Position numbers and translations under genes: made by a program. Below the pieces are notes generated by a model. The model was not told the DNA's origin and did not search any database. It saw only the letters and a list, made by a program, of their open reading frames with translations. This document shows positions 35,188 to 42,289 of a stretch of 64,000 nt of DNA, in pieces. Source of the stretch: Yoonia sp. R2331 (GTDB lineage: Bacteria > Pseudomonadota > Alphaproteobacteria > Rhodobacterales > Rhodobacteraceae); contig NZ_JBGCUN010000001.1 in the NCBI RefSeq assembly GCF_041103235.1, forward strand, positions 1,116,001 through 1,180,000, written 5' to 3'. Position 1 is the stretch's first letter. The number at the start of each line of letters is the position of its first letter.

Positions 35188-35682
35188 TTACGCCTCGCCG
35201 CCCGCTGCGACGATGACAGACATTTTCCGCAGCTCTTGCGCCAGATCGGGGGACAGCGCACTGATTTGCGCTGTCATCTCGTGCAAGCGCCGCACGTCAG
35301 CCTCAAGTGCTGCGGTTTCAACCGCGTCAAATTCGCGGTCACCGCGCGCGAAACTGGACAGCGACCGGCTCTCGTCCGCCTCAACCGCGATCGTGACACC
35401 ATAGGCAAGCCCATGCTCTGCCGCCTTGCCCATCACATCAGCTGGATCGTTTTCCGCCAGTTCCGACCAACGCTTTGTCCCAAGGTTTTCAAATCCCCAG
35501 GCCACGGTTGGGTCGGACATGACCAGCCCGTTTTGCGAGTAATAATCCGTCCACGCCTTAGGATAGCTTTGAAACAGGAACGTGGGCGTCGTAAAGCGAA
35601 TGTGAAACGCCAGCGCATATCCAACCGGGGCCTTTTCTTTCAGCGCGGACAAGGTTTGGCTGATGTTGTCGTCTATCGTCAT
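35188..35682 (-). CDS. LuxR-like autoinducer-binding protein without DNA-binding domain
   Basis: A 164-residue protein consisting of the autoinducer-binding domain only. Pocket residues are kept: A-W-T-D-Y-Y (W-x3-Y), S-D-P-T-V-A-W, R-W-S-E-L and E-H-G-L-A-Y-G-V-T-I-A-V. It aligns throughout with the neighbouring LuxR up to R-R-L-H-E-M, then ends in 30 residues with no helix-turn-helix. It is divergent from luxR (133 nt between starts) and upstream of fliG. TrlR of Agrobacterium is a known LuxR-type protein lacking its DNA-binding domain that blocks TraR; a similar dominant-negative or ligand-buffer role is inference. Confidence 0.85.
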   Translation of the reverse strand: MTIDDNISQTLSALKEKAPVGYALAFHIRFTTPTFLFQSYPKAWTDYYSQNGLVMSDPTVAWGFENLGTKRWSELAENDPADVMGKAAEHGLAYGVTIAVEADESRSLSSFARGDREFDAVETAALEADVRRLHEMTAQISALSPDLAQELRKMSVIVAAGGEA

Positions 35683-35815
35683 TCTGTCCTGCTACTCGCT
35701 TTGAGGTTGCCAATGTGACACGCCAGGAAATAGTCTATGGGCGTTCGGTTCTAGGCAAATCCTATCTGGATCGTTCTGACGGCGAAAGTCGTGTCACCCG
35801 TGAAAAGGGACGTTC

Positions 35816-36424
35816 ATGTCGACAGTGCTTAGCCTTGAAGATGTCGGACAGTTGGCTCCGGCGGGTTACTTCATTGCGTTGCGCATTGGATTCGCCTTCC
35901 CCATGGAAGAGGTGAACGCGCTCCCTCCGGCTTGGGTCGAACACTACACCCGCCAGCGTTACATGCTGTTTGATCCGGTCGTGCGCTGGGCCTACGCCCA
36001 TACCGGTGTCGTGCATTGGAATGACCTGTCCGGGGATGACCCCAAGGGTATTTTGGACCGTGCCCGTGAACACGGGCTGCACCACGGAATTACGATTTCC
36101 GTCTTTGATGGCAATGCCGAAGGCCAGCGATCCTTTGGGTCGTTTTCCCGTAGTGACAGGCCATTTATTGATATGGAAATCAAATTGTTAGAGGCCTTTG
36201 TTCATCGACGTCACCGCGAAATGGCCCCGCCCACCAACCTGACCGAGGCAGAGCTTTCGGCCCTGCGGATGGTCAAGGAAGGGATGCGCCTGAAACAGAT
36301 CGCATTCGAACTCGACGTGACCGAAGGTGCGGTCAAACAACGGCTGAAAAATGCCAAGGGCAAGCTGGGCGCCAAGACCAGTACGCAGGCCGCGACGATG
36401 GCCGCGCAATACGGTATCATCTGA
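35816..36424 (+). CDS. LuxR-family quorum-sensing transcriptional regulator
   Basis: A 202-residue protein: autoinducer-binding domain (about 10-135) with A-W-V-E-H-Y, F-D-P-V-V-R-W, H-W-N-D-L and E-H-G-L-H-H-G-I-T-I, then a LuxR helix-turn-helix (about 142-200) with L-T-E-A-E-L-S-A-L-R-M-V-K-E-G, where the conserved Glu, Leu and Gly are kept. It should bind an acyl-homoserine lactone made by the LuxI 122 nt downstream. The spacing and the candidate dyad before luxI suggest direct control of luxI. Confidence 0.93.
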   Translation: MSTVLSLEDVGQLAPAGYFIALRIGFAFPMEEVNALPPAWVEHYTRQRYMLFDPVVRWAYAHTGVVHWNDLSGDDPKGILDRAREHGLHHGITISVFDGNAEGQRSFGSFSRSDRPFIDMEIKLLEAFVHRRHREMAPPTNLTEAELSALRMVKEGMRLKQIAFELDVTEGAVKQRLKNAKGKLGAKTSTQAATMAAQYGII

Positions 36425-36476
36425 CGCCGTTCCACTGTTTCCGATCTTTGGTCAATTCCCCTTTTTTGGTGGGTTT

Positions 36477-36498
36477 GTTGCTGACTCTATGGCGCAAC
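36477..36498 (+). promoter_or_regulatory. Candidate lux-box-like dyad and promoter before luxI
   Basis: GTTGC (36477-36481), 12 nt, GCAAC (36494-36498) forms a 22-bp dyad. A GATACT hexamer with an upstream TG (36512-36517) could be the -10 box, which would place the dyad near -36, where LuxR-type activators bind. Arms are short, and the classic CTG/CAG lux-box ends are absent, so this is tentative. Confidence 0.3.
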
Positions 36499-36546
36499 CA
36501 GACGTTGTGGTGATACTCTCAAAAGCACTTAAAAGGAGTAGGGTAC

Positions 36547-37197
36547 ATGGAAAACATCACATTCAATCTGGCACAAATGCACATTCACGGGTCTGCCTTC
36601 TTCGATTTCCTCGCACTGCGGAAACGATTCTTTGTCGACACGCTGGGGTGGGACATCCCGCATGATGACGACGTCGAAATGGACCAGTATGACAACCCTA
36701 GGGCGTGGTATTCGTTGGTCCTGAAGAACGGTGAAGTTGTGGGCGGCGCGCGTGCCATGGCCACCACAACCACCTGGGGCAGCCACAGCTATATGCTGCG
36801 GGACGCACTTAAGGGGAAGCTGATCGACATCCCGCCCAGCGTGATGCAGGCCGATGTCTGCACGCCGGATGTCTGGGAATGCACACGCCTTGTCATGTCG
36901 GATGATGTCAACACCCACGCCGCGCGCAGCACCTGCCTTTCGTTGATTGTGCAGGGGCTGATCGACGTGGCCGCCGACGAAGGGGCCAACAGGTTGATGT
37001 CACTTTCGCCGCTGGCGCTGATGCGCGCGCTGCGTCAACTTGGGTTCGGGGCAGAGCGCATTGGCGACCCATACCTTAACGAAGGTGACGGGCGGCGCTA
37101 TGCCGTGCTGGCCATGCCGGTGGCACGCAGCACTCCGATCCCGCCTGCAGCCACGCACCGTCCACAGCCTGCGGTCGTTCACGCGCCGTCGGTCTGA
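36547..37197 (+). CDS. Acyl-homoserine-lactone synthase (LuxI family)
   Basis: A 216-residue GNAT-like synthase. Family residues are visible: R25 and W35 in L-R-K-R-F-F-V-D-T-L-G-W, the acidic M-D-Q-Y-D-N, the Arg of G-G-A-R-A-M, and the catalytic pair in W-E-C-T-R-L-V-M. It makes an N-acyl-homoserine lactone from S-adenosylmethionine and an acyl-ACP. Thr in the T-T-T-T-W-G stretch is compatible with 3-oxo or long chains, but chain length cannot be predicted. AAAGGAG lies 9 nt before the ATG. The tail after about residue 196 (Pro/His-rich) is not conserved. Confidence 0.93.
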   Translation: MENITFNLAQMHIHGSAFFDFLALRKRFFVDTLGWDIPHDDDVEMDQYDNPRAWYSLVLKNGEVVGGARAMATTTTWGSHSYMLRDALKGKLIDIPPSVMQADVCTPDVWECTRLVMSDDVNTHAARSTCLSLIVQGLIDVAADEGANRLMSLSPLALMRALRQLGFGAERIGDPYLNEGDGRRYAVLAMPVARSTPIPPAATHRPQPAVVHAPSV

Positions 37198-37206
37198 TGT
37201 CGGGTG

Positions 37207-37229
37207 AGGGTGGGCAAACTGCCCACCCT
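37207..37229. terminator. Perfect hairpin after luxI
   Basis: A 10-bp stem AGGGTGGGCA (37207-37216) / TGCCCACCCT (37220-37229) with a 3-nt loop, 9 nt after the luxI stop. There is no T-run, so it may act as an attenuator, mRNA-end stabiliser or dispersed repeat rather than a classic terminator. It is also downstream of the small gene on the other strand. Confidence 0.5.
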
Positions 37230-37237
37230 ACGCGGCC

Positions 37238-37411
37238 TTAGCCGGTTACAAGCGGCACGCAAGTCCCGGTTTCGGGGTCGATCATCGACCCTTCTGCGCA
37301 GGACATGGCCGTTGTGTTTTCGTGCATGGTCCCGCCGTGGCACCCTTGGGCAAATGCAAGCCCGGGCATTACAGTCAGGATCAATGCAGCAAACGTGGTC
37401 TTGATCTTCAT
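37238..37411 (-). CDS. Small secreted Cys-containing protein (57 residues)
   Basis: The ATG at 37411 gives 57 residues with a clear signal peptide (K-I-K-T-T-F-A-A-L-I-L-T-V-M-P-G-L-A-F-A). The mature peptide has about 37 residues and three Cys: Q-G-C-H-G-G, M-S-C-A-E-G-S and T-G-T-C-V-P. The C-A-E-G-x-x-x-D-x-x-T-G-x-C-V pattern is one I associate with small roseobacter periplasmic proteins beside purB. Function unknown. The reading frame continues upstream to 37474, but without a signal-like start. Confidence 0.7.
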   Translation of the reverse strand: MKIKTTFAALILTVMPGLAFAQGCHGGTMHENTTAMSCAEGSMIDPETGTCVPLVTG

Positions 37412-37491
37412 CTTGGCCTCCGTTTGGTTTCGTGACCAAAAGCTAGCACAGACGCGGCAAAAGTCATGCCTCACGTTTCTGTCAGCACCTC

Positions 37492-38799
37492 TTAGCTGTC
37501 TCCAAACACCCGGGCAAAGATCGTGTCGACGTGCTTGGTGTGATAGTCGAGGTTGAAGTTTGCGTTGATCGCCTCTTCGCCCAATGCCGCGACCACATCG
37601 TTGTCGGCCAACAGTTCTTCGCGGAAATCTGTCCGCTGTTCCCAGACCTTCAGCGCGTTGCGCTGCACCATCGCATAAGCATCTTCGCGGCTGACACCGG
37701 CTTGCGTCAGCGCCAGCAACACCCGTTGCGACATCACCAGCCCGGGGAATTTATTCATGTTGTCCAGCATGTTATCGGGGAAGATCAGCATCTTGTCGAT
37801 CACACCCGTCAGCCGGTTCAGCGCAAAATCAAGCGTGATCGTCGCGTCCGGCCCGATGCCACGCTCGACAGAGGAATGCGAAATATCGCGTTCATGCCAC
37901 AGGGCCACGTTTTCCATCGCCGGGATCACGGTCATGCGCACCAGACGCGCCAGACCGGTCAGGTTTTCGGTCAGCACAGGGTTTTTCTTGTGCGGCATCG
38001 CCGAAGACCCCTTTTGTCCCATCGAGAAAAATTCGGCCCCCTCCAGCACCTCGGTGCGCTGCATATGGCGGATTTCAATGGCGACATTTTCAATGGAAGA
38101 GGCGATCACCCCAAGCACTGCGAAAAACATCGCGTGGCGGTCGCGTGGGATCACCTGCGTGCTGATCGGCTCTGGCGACAGGCCCAGCTTGGCGCAGACA
38201 TGTTCTTCGACCGCAGGGTCGATGTTGGCAAATGTGCCCACAGCGCCTGAAATGGCCCCGGTCGCGATCTCGTCGCGCGCGGCGACCATGCGGGCGCGGT
38301 TGCGGTCCATCTCGGCATAGAAGCGGGCAAAGGTCAGTCCCATCGTGGTAGGCTCTGCGTGGATACCATGGCTGCGGCCGACGCGCACATCCATCTTGTG
38401 TTCCATCGCCCGCTTTTTCAGTGCCGCCAGCAACGCATCAAGATCGGCAATCAGAATGTCGGCCGCCCGGACCAACTGCACGTTCAGACAGGTGTCCAGC
38501 ACGTCAGAGCTGGTCATGCCCTGATGCACAAACCGTGCCTCGTCACTGCCCACATGTTCCGCCAGATGGGTCAAAAAGGCGATGACATCGTGCTTGGTGA
38601 CCGCCTCGATCTCATCAATGCGAGCCACGTCGAACTCCACGTCCTTGGCTTTCCACACCGCGTCCGCGTTTTCGGGCGGGATCACGCCCAGATCGGCCAT
38701 GGCGTCACAGGCGTGCGCCTCGATTTCGTACCAAATGCGGAATTTGGTGGCAGGGTCCCAAATGGCAGTCATCTCGGGGCGGGCATAGCGTGGGATCAT
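37492..38799 (-). CDS. purB: Adenylosuccinate lyase
   Basis: A 435-residue fumarase/aspartase-superfamily enzyme. Signature loop G-S-S-A-M-P-H-K-K-N-P, plus T-S-S-D-V-L-D-T and G-R-S-H-G-I-H-A-E-P. It cleaves SAICAR and adenylosuccinate in purine synthesis. The ATG at 38799 gives the family start I-P-R-Y-A-R-P-E-M; the frame is open upstream to 39045, but that part is unrelated. Single gene, with the small secreted protein 80 nt downstream. Confidence 0.97.
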   Translation of the reverse strand: MIPRYARPEMTAIWDPATKFRIWYEIEAHACDAMADLGVIPPENADAVWKAKDVEFDVARIDEIEAVTKHDVIAFLTHLAEHVGSDEARFVHQGMTSSDVLDTCLNVQLVRAADILIADLDALLAALKKRAMEHKMDVRVGRSHGIHAEPTTMGLTFARFYAEMDRNRARMVAARDEIATGAISGAVGTFANIDPAVEEHVCAKLGLSPEPISTQVIPRDRHAMFFAVLGVIASSIENVAIEIRHMQRTEVLEGAEFFSMGQKGSSAMPHKKNPVLTENLTGLARLVRMTVIPAMENVALWHERDISHSSVERGIGPDATITLDFALNRLTGVIDKMLIFPDNMLDNMNKFPGLVMSQRVLLALTQAGVSREDAYAMVQRNALKVWEQRTDFREELLADNDVVAALGEEAINANFNLDYHTKHVDTIFARVFGDS

Positions 38800-38883
38800 G
38801 GATTTGGCCTTTTTGTGAATGGCAGAGCCGTCGCGGGCGTCATAAGGTGTGCGGCGTAGGGTCACAAGACAGGAGGCGGCCAG

Positions 38884-39216
38884 ATGCGCGCATTGGCAGT
38901 TGTTTTGATGTGTTTGCCGGGCATGGCCGCGGCACAAGACTGGGTCCGGCAGGATGACGCGGGCATTATGGCGGCCCTTGGCGGCAAAACCGTGCGCTAT
39001 GACGCCTATACGATCCAGCACTTCAGCAAAGCAGGCGACACCCAATATATCACCGAACGCGCCGCGGACGGTCGCTGGGCCGCGCGGGCTGGGCAGTATT
39101 GCTCTGTCTGGCCGCCCTCTGACACCTGGACCTGCTATGACTTTTATCTCGCTGGCGATCTGGTGCAGTTCATCGGCTCCGACCGCAGCGTCAGTCAGGG
39201 AACCATCCTGAAATGA
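38884..39216 (+). CDS. Small periplasmic protein of unknown function
   Basis: A 110-residue protein with a signal peptide (R-A-L-A-V-V-L-M-C-L-P-G-M-A-A-A-Q). The mature domain contains I-M-A-A-L-G-G-K-T-V-R-Y-D, W-A-A-R-A-G-Q-Y-C-S-V-W-P-P-S and W-T-C-Y-D-F, with two Cys that could pair. I do not recognise a characterised family. It is coupled to the DUF6314 gene by an ATGA overlap, so the pair may act together. Confidence 0.7.
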   Translation: MRALAVVLMCLPGMAAAQDWVRQDDAGIMAALGGKTVRYDAYTIQHFSKAGDTQYITERAADGRWAARAGQYCSVWPPSDTWTCYDFYLAGDLVQFIGSDRSVSQGTILK

Positions 39217-39632
39217 CGCTTGGCCCTGCGGCGTTTGCCGGTGTCTGGCAATTGCAGCGGCAGATCATCGATCATCTGGGCCAGCAAAGCGGCCAGTTTG
39301 AGGGCACGGCCACCCTGACCGATGCCGGGGCAGGGCGGTTGAACTATCATGAGACCGGCACGTTTCTTTTGCACACCGGCACCAGATTACAGGCAGAGCG
39401 TCGGTATCTTTGGGTCTTTGGTGAGGACGGCGTGCAGATGCTGTTTGATGATGGTCGCGCCTTTCATGACTTTGTGCCAGCGGGCCAAAGCGATGATATC
39501 CGCCATCTGTGCGGCGCTGACACCTATGACGTGCGCTATGACTTTGGCGGGTGGCCGGTCTGGACGGTCCGCTGGACCGTCACTGGCCCGCGCAAGGACT
39601 ATGTGTCTTTTGCCCGCTACAACCGCGACTGA
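39213..39632 (+). CDS. DUF6314 family protein
   Basis: A 139-residue protein: F-A-G-V-W-Q-L-Q-R-Q-I near the start, Y-H-E-T-G-T-F, R-R-Y-L-W-V-F, F-H-D-F and H-L-C-G-A-D-T-Y-D-V-R-Y. The beta-rich pattern with G-x-W-x-x-x-R-x-I and C-x-x-D-x-Y matches DUF6314, a lipocalin-like family. No signal peptide. It overlaps the upstream gene by 4 nt. Function unknown. Confidence 0.75.
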   Translation: MTLGPAAFAGVWQLQRQIIDHLGQQSGQFEGTATLTDAGAGRLNYHETGTFLLHTGTRLQAERRYLWVFGEDGVQMLFDDGRAFHDFVPAGQSDDIRHLCGADTYDVRYDFGGWPVWTVRWTVTGPRKDYVSFARYNRD

Positions 39633-39707
39633 TTGCGCAAGCAGTCTTGCGGTTACGCCGCAGGTACGTAAAGAAGGGCAAAGCAACGAAATAAAGGGGG
39701 AGCGCCG

Positions 39708-40307
39708 ATGGCACTCGCACTCAACGATAAAGTTCTGACCGAAGCCTTTGGCCCAACTGAAGGCACAGCACTCCGGGTCAAGCAAGCGGCGATGGTGGTT
39801 CTGGGGATCGTGGCACTGGCGATTTTTGCCAAGATCAAGGTGCCAATGTGGCCCGTTCCGGTGACCATGGGCACCTTTGCGGTCCTGACCATCGGTGCGG
39901 CCTATGGCCCGCGTTTGGGTCTGGCGACGATCCTGGGCTACATGATCGTCGGCGCGCTGGGTTTTGACGTCTTTGCCGGGTCTTCGGCGGAAAAGTTTGG
40001 CCTTGAATACATGATGGGCGGCACCGGCGGCTATCTGGTAGGGTATGTGATTGCCACGCTGGCGCTGGGATTTGCTGCGCGCGCGGGCTGGGATCGCTCG
40101 ATCCTGTTGATGGGGGCTGCGATGCTGATCGGCAACGCGCTGATCTACCTGCCGGGTGTGGCCTGGCTGGGTGTGCTATATGGCTGGGACCAGCCGATCC
40201 TGGCATGGGGCCTGTGGCCGTTCCTGATCGGTGATGGCATAAAGCTGGTGCTGGCAGCACTTCTGGTGCCGGGCCTGTGGAAGCTTTTGGGCAACGCTCG
40301 CGCCTGA
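39708..40307 (+). CDS. bioY: Biotin transporter BioY
   Basis: A 199-residue protein with six hydrophobic segments. K-V-P-M-W-P-V-P-V-T-M-G-T-F-A-V and Y-M-M-G-G-T-G-G-Y-L-V-G-Y are BioY signatures, as is L-P-G-V-A-W-L. It is the biotin-binding S component of an ECF transporter or works alone. BioM/BioN are not adjacent. AAAGGGGG precedes the start; no BioR-type operator was recognised upstream. Confidence 0.95.
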   Translation: MALALNDKVLTEAFGPTEGTALRVKQAAMVVLGIVALAIFAKIKVPMWPVPVTMGTFAVLTIGAAYGPRLGLATILGYMIVGALGFDVFAGSSAEKFGLEYMMGGTGGYLVGYVIATLALGFAARAGWDRSILLMGAAMLIGNALIYLPGVAWLGVLYGWDQPILAWGLWPFLIGDGIKLVLAALLVPGLWKLLGNARA

Positions 40308-40331
40308 CCCAACCGCCACCTGTTAAATTGC

Positions 40332-40362
40332 AAGGCGCAGCCGTTGGCTGCGCCTTTCTTCA
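40332..40362 (+). terminator. Terminator of bioY
   Basis: A perfect 11-bp stem AAGGCGCAGCC (40332-40342) / GGCTGCGCCTT (40346-40356) with a GTT loop is followed by TCTTC, 24 nt after the bioY stop. Confidence 0.8.
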
Positions 40363-40420
40363 TTCTGGCGCCTGGTTATGCGGGCCCGCCTTTTTGACAG
40401 ATGGTCCGCCGGGGTGCGCG

Positions 40421-40463
40421 GGGCGGGAGCCTCCGGCGGGCATATTTTCTTTCAAAAGAAAGA
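40421..40463. repeat. Probable dispersed intergenic element with hairpin
   Basis: A GC-rich part (GGGCGGGAGCCTCCGGCGGG, 40421-40440) is joined to CATATTT and a hairpin TCTTTC-AAAA-GAAAGA (40448-40463). It abuts the stop of the hydrolase-OsmC gene on the minus strand. From memory, similar strings recur between genes in roseobacter genomes; only one copy is in this window, so the repeat status is unproven. Confidence 0.4.
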
Positions 40464-41672
40464 TCAGGCCAGCGCGGTGGTGATGTGGCTGCTTTGTTCC
40501 AGTGTGCGGTGCACCGGGCATTTGTCCGCAATTTCCAACAAGCGCAGGCGTTGGTCCGCATCCAGATCGCCTTGCAACGTGATGGTGCGGGTGAAGGTGT
40601 CGATTTTCGTGGGCGTGTCGCTGCCGGCATCGGTGGCATGCGATTTGTTGTGGCTGATGTCCACATGCACGCCCGTTAGGGGCCATTTCTTGCGCCGGGC
40701 ATACATGCGGATCGTCATGCTTGTGCAGGCGCCCAGACCCGCGGACACCAGCCCGTAGGGTGTCAGCCCTTTGTTGGTGCCGCCATAGCTGGCGGGTTCA
40801 TCGGCGGCAATGTGATGCGGACCCGATTGAATGTCTTGCAGGAAGCCAGCAGCGTCCGCCTCTGTCACGCGCAGCACGCCTTCGGGCAGATCGGACGGCG
40901 TCGCTGGCGCGGTCAGGTCAATGTAGCGCCCCGCCCATGTGGCGATGGTGTCAGCGGCGTATTCCGCGTCAGCGGCGTCGGTCATCAGATGGTCTGCGTT
41001 ATCAAGGGTGACAAAGCTTTTGGGGTGGCGCGCTGCGGTGAAAATCTCTGCGGCGTTTTCAATGCCCACTGTCGTGTCACGCGGGGCATGCATGACCAGC
41101 AGCGCCGCGTTCAGCTTGCCAAGTGATTTGGTCAGATTGGCCATCTCGACGTCCTCGACAAAGTCCTTGCCGATGGTAAATGGCCGTCCGCCCAGCGTGA
41201 CCTCTGCCTGGCCATTGGCCAGAATGGTAGGCAAGGCCTCGGCAAAGTTGTGGGTCACATGGCCGGGGTCAGCGGGCGCGCCGATGGTCACGACCGCCTT
41301 GATCTGGTCCATTTCAGAAGCCGCGCGCAGCACCGCGGCCCCGCCCAGCGAATGCCCCACCAGCAGTGCAGGTGGCATCCCGCGGGCATCCAGCGCCCGA
41401 CAGGCGGCATGCAGGTCATCCACGTTTGAAGTGAACGAGGTATTTGCAAATTCACCCTCGGAATGGCCCAGACCAGTGAAGTCGAACCGCAGCACAGCAA
41501 TGCCCATCGCTGAAAGGCGCGCGGCAATACGTCGTGCGGCAGTGATATCCTTGGAACAGGTAAAGCAATGGGCAAAAAGGGCTGTCGCCAGATGCGGTCC
41601 GTCCGGCAGATCCAGCCGTGCGGCCAATTGGTGACCGGCATGACCGGGAAAAGTGAAGCGTTCGGTTGGCAT
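40464..41672 (-). CDS. Alpha/beta-hydrolase fused to OsmC-family peroxidase domain
   Basis: A 402-residue two-domain protein. Residues about 1-255 are an alpha/beta-hydrolase with F-D-F-T-G-L-G-H-S-E-G, the nucleophile elbow V-G-H-S-L-G-G-A-A and the H-L-M-T-D-A region. Residues about 265-402 are an OsmC/YhfA domain with both redox Cys: L-G-A-C-T-S-M-T and D-K-C-P-V-H-R-T-L. OsmC proteins reduce organic hydroperoxides; the hydrolase may release or process lipid-derived substrates. The ATG at 41672 gives the usual start. No transmembrane segment. Confidence 0.88.
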   Translation of the reverse strand: MPTERFTFPGHAGHQLAARLDLPDGPHLATALFAHCFTCSKDITAARRIAARLSAMGIAVLRFDFTGLGHSEGEFANTSFTSNVDDLHAACRALDARGMPPALLVGHSLGGAAVLRAASEMDQIKAVVTIGAPADPGHVTHNFAEALPTILANGQAEVTLGGRPFTIGKDFVEDVEMANLTKSLGKLNAALLVMHAPRDTTVGIENAAEIFTAARHPKSFVTLDNADHLMTDAADAEYAADTIATWAGRYIDLTAPATPSDLPEGVLRVTEADAAGFLQDIQSGPHHIAADEPASYGGTNKGLTPYGLVSAGLGACTSMTIRMYARRKKWPLTGVHVDISHNKSHATDAGSDTPTKIDTFTRTITLQGDLDADQRLRLLEIADKCPVHRTLEQSSHITTALA

Positions 41673-41827
41673 AGGGCGCGTCCTTTGAATTGGGTTGCCC
41701 AAGGGTAGGCATTGGGCGCGCGTCCTGAAAGGGGGTTCACGGGGTGGTGACAGATTGAAGTCTGGCGCGGGTTTGCCTGATCCGGTGGGTTGCCGCTATG
41801 TTAGAGGTTTTCGGAGAGGGGCCAAAG

Positions 41828-42289
41828 ATGCATTTTTCGGACGAAATCAAACTCATCCTGTTGGACAAGGGCGCGCTGGCCCTTGTGATTGTCATTGCGG
41901 TGGCGGGCCTGAATTACTTGCTACAACGCAGCAAGGCGCGCGCCGATCTGGTGCAGGAAATCGCGACCAAACGCGCAGAGGCTTACGCCTGCTTTTGGGC
42001 GGCGAGCGAGCCCTTCCGCAAGACAGAGCCGCCAGAGTTGACGCCAGATGCCGCATCAGCGGCACTTGCAAAGCTGAACACGGTCTATTTCGCCCAAGGT
42101 GGTGCGATGTATCTTAGCTTTGACGCGATGAAGAAACTGTCGAAGGCCAAGGATCTGCTTCGCCGCAGAAACGCAGGCAAACCTGTCACCGAAGCCACAC
42201 TGCGCGACGCCTTTTCAGCCTTCCGCACGCAGCTCAAGCGGGACCTGCTGATCTATTCGGCGGCAGAGGCGCGCGCACCTACTCCTTAA
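41828..42289 (+). CDS. Single-pass membrane protein of unknown function
   Basis: A 153-residue protein with one helix near the N-terminus (A-L-A-L-V-I-V-I-A-V-A-G-L-N-Y-L-L), then a charged, probably helical cytoplasmic part (R-S-K-A-R-A-D-L-V-Q-E-I-A-T-K-R-A-E-A-Y). The ATG at 41828 follows GGAGAGG; an ATG at 41798 is also in frame. It weakly resembles the membrane-anchored protein at 51609 in layout (helix, then Glu/Lys/Arg-rich helices). It converges with dddP, sharing TTAA. Confidence 0.65.
   Translation: MHFSDEIKLILLDKGALALVIVIAVAGLNYLLQRSKARADLVQEIATKRAEAYACFWAASEPFRKTEPPELTPDAASAALAKLNTVYFAQGGAMYLSFDAMKKLSKAKDLLRRRNAGKPVTEATLRDAFSAFRTQLKRDLLIYSAAEARAPTP

Noticed and set aside
35683-35815. 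Classic lux box between the two luxR-type genes
   Set aside because: No CTG-N10-CAG or ACCTG-type dyad of 18-20 bp was found; the GGTTGC at about 35705 has no partner.
39633-39707. BioR operator upstream of bioY
   Set aside because: No TTATCTATAA-like palindrome is present.
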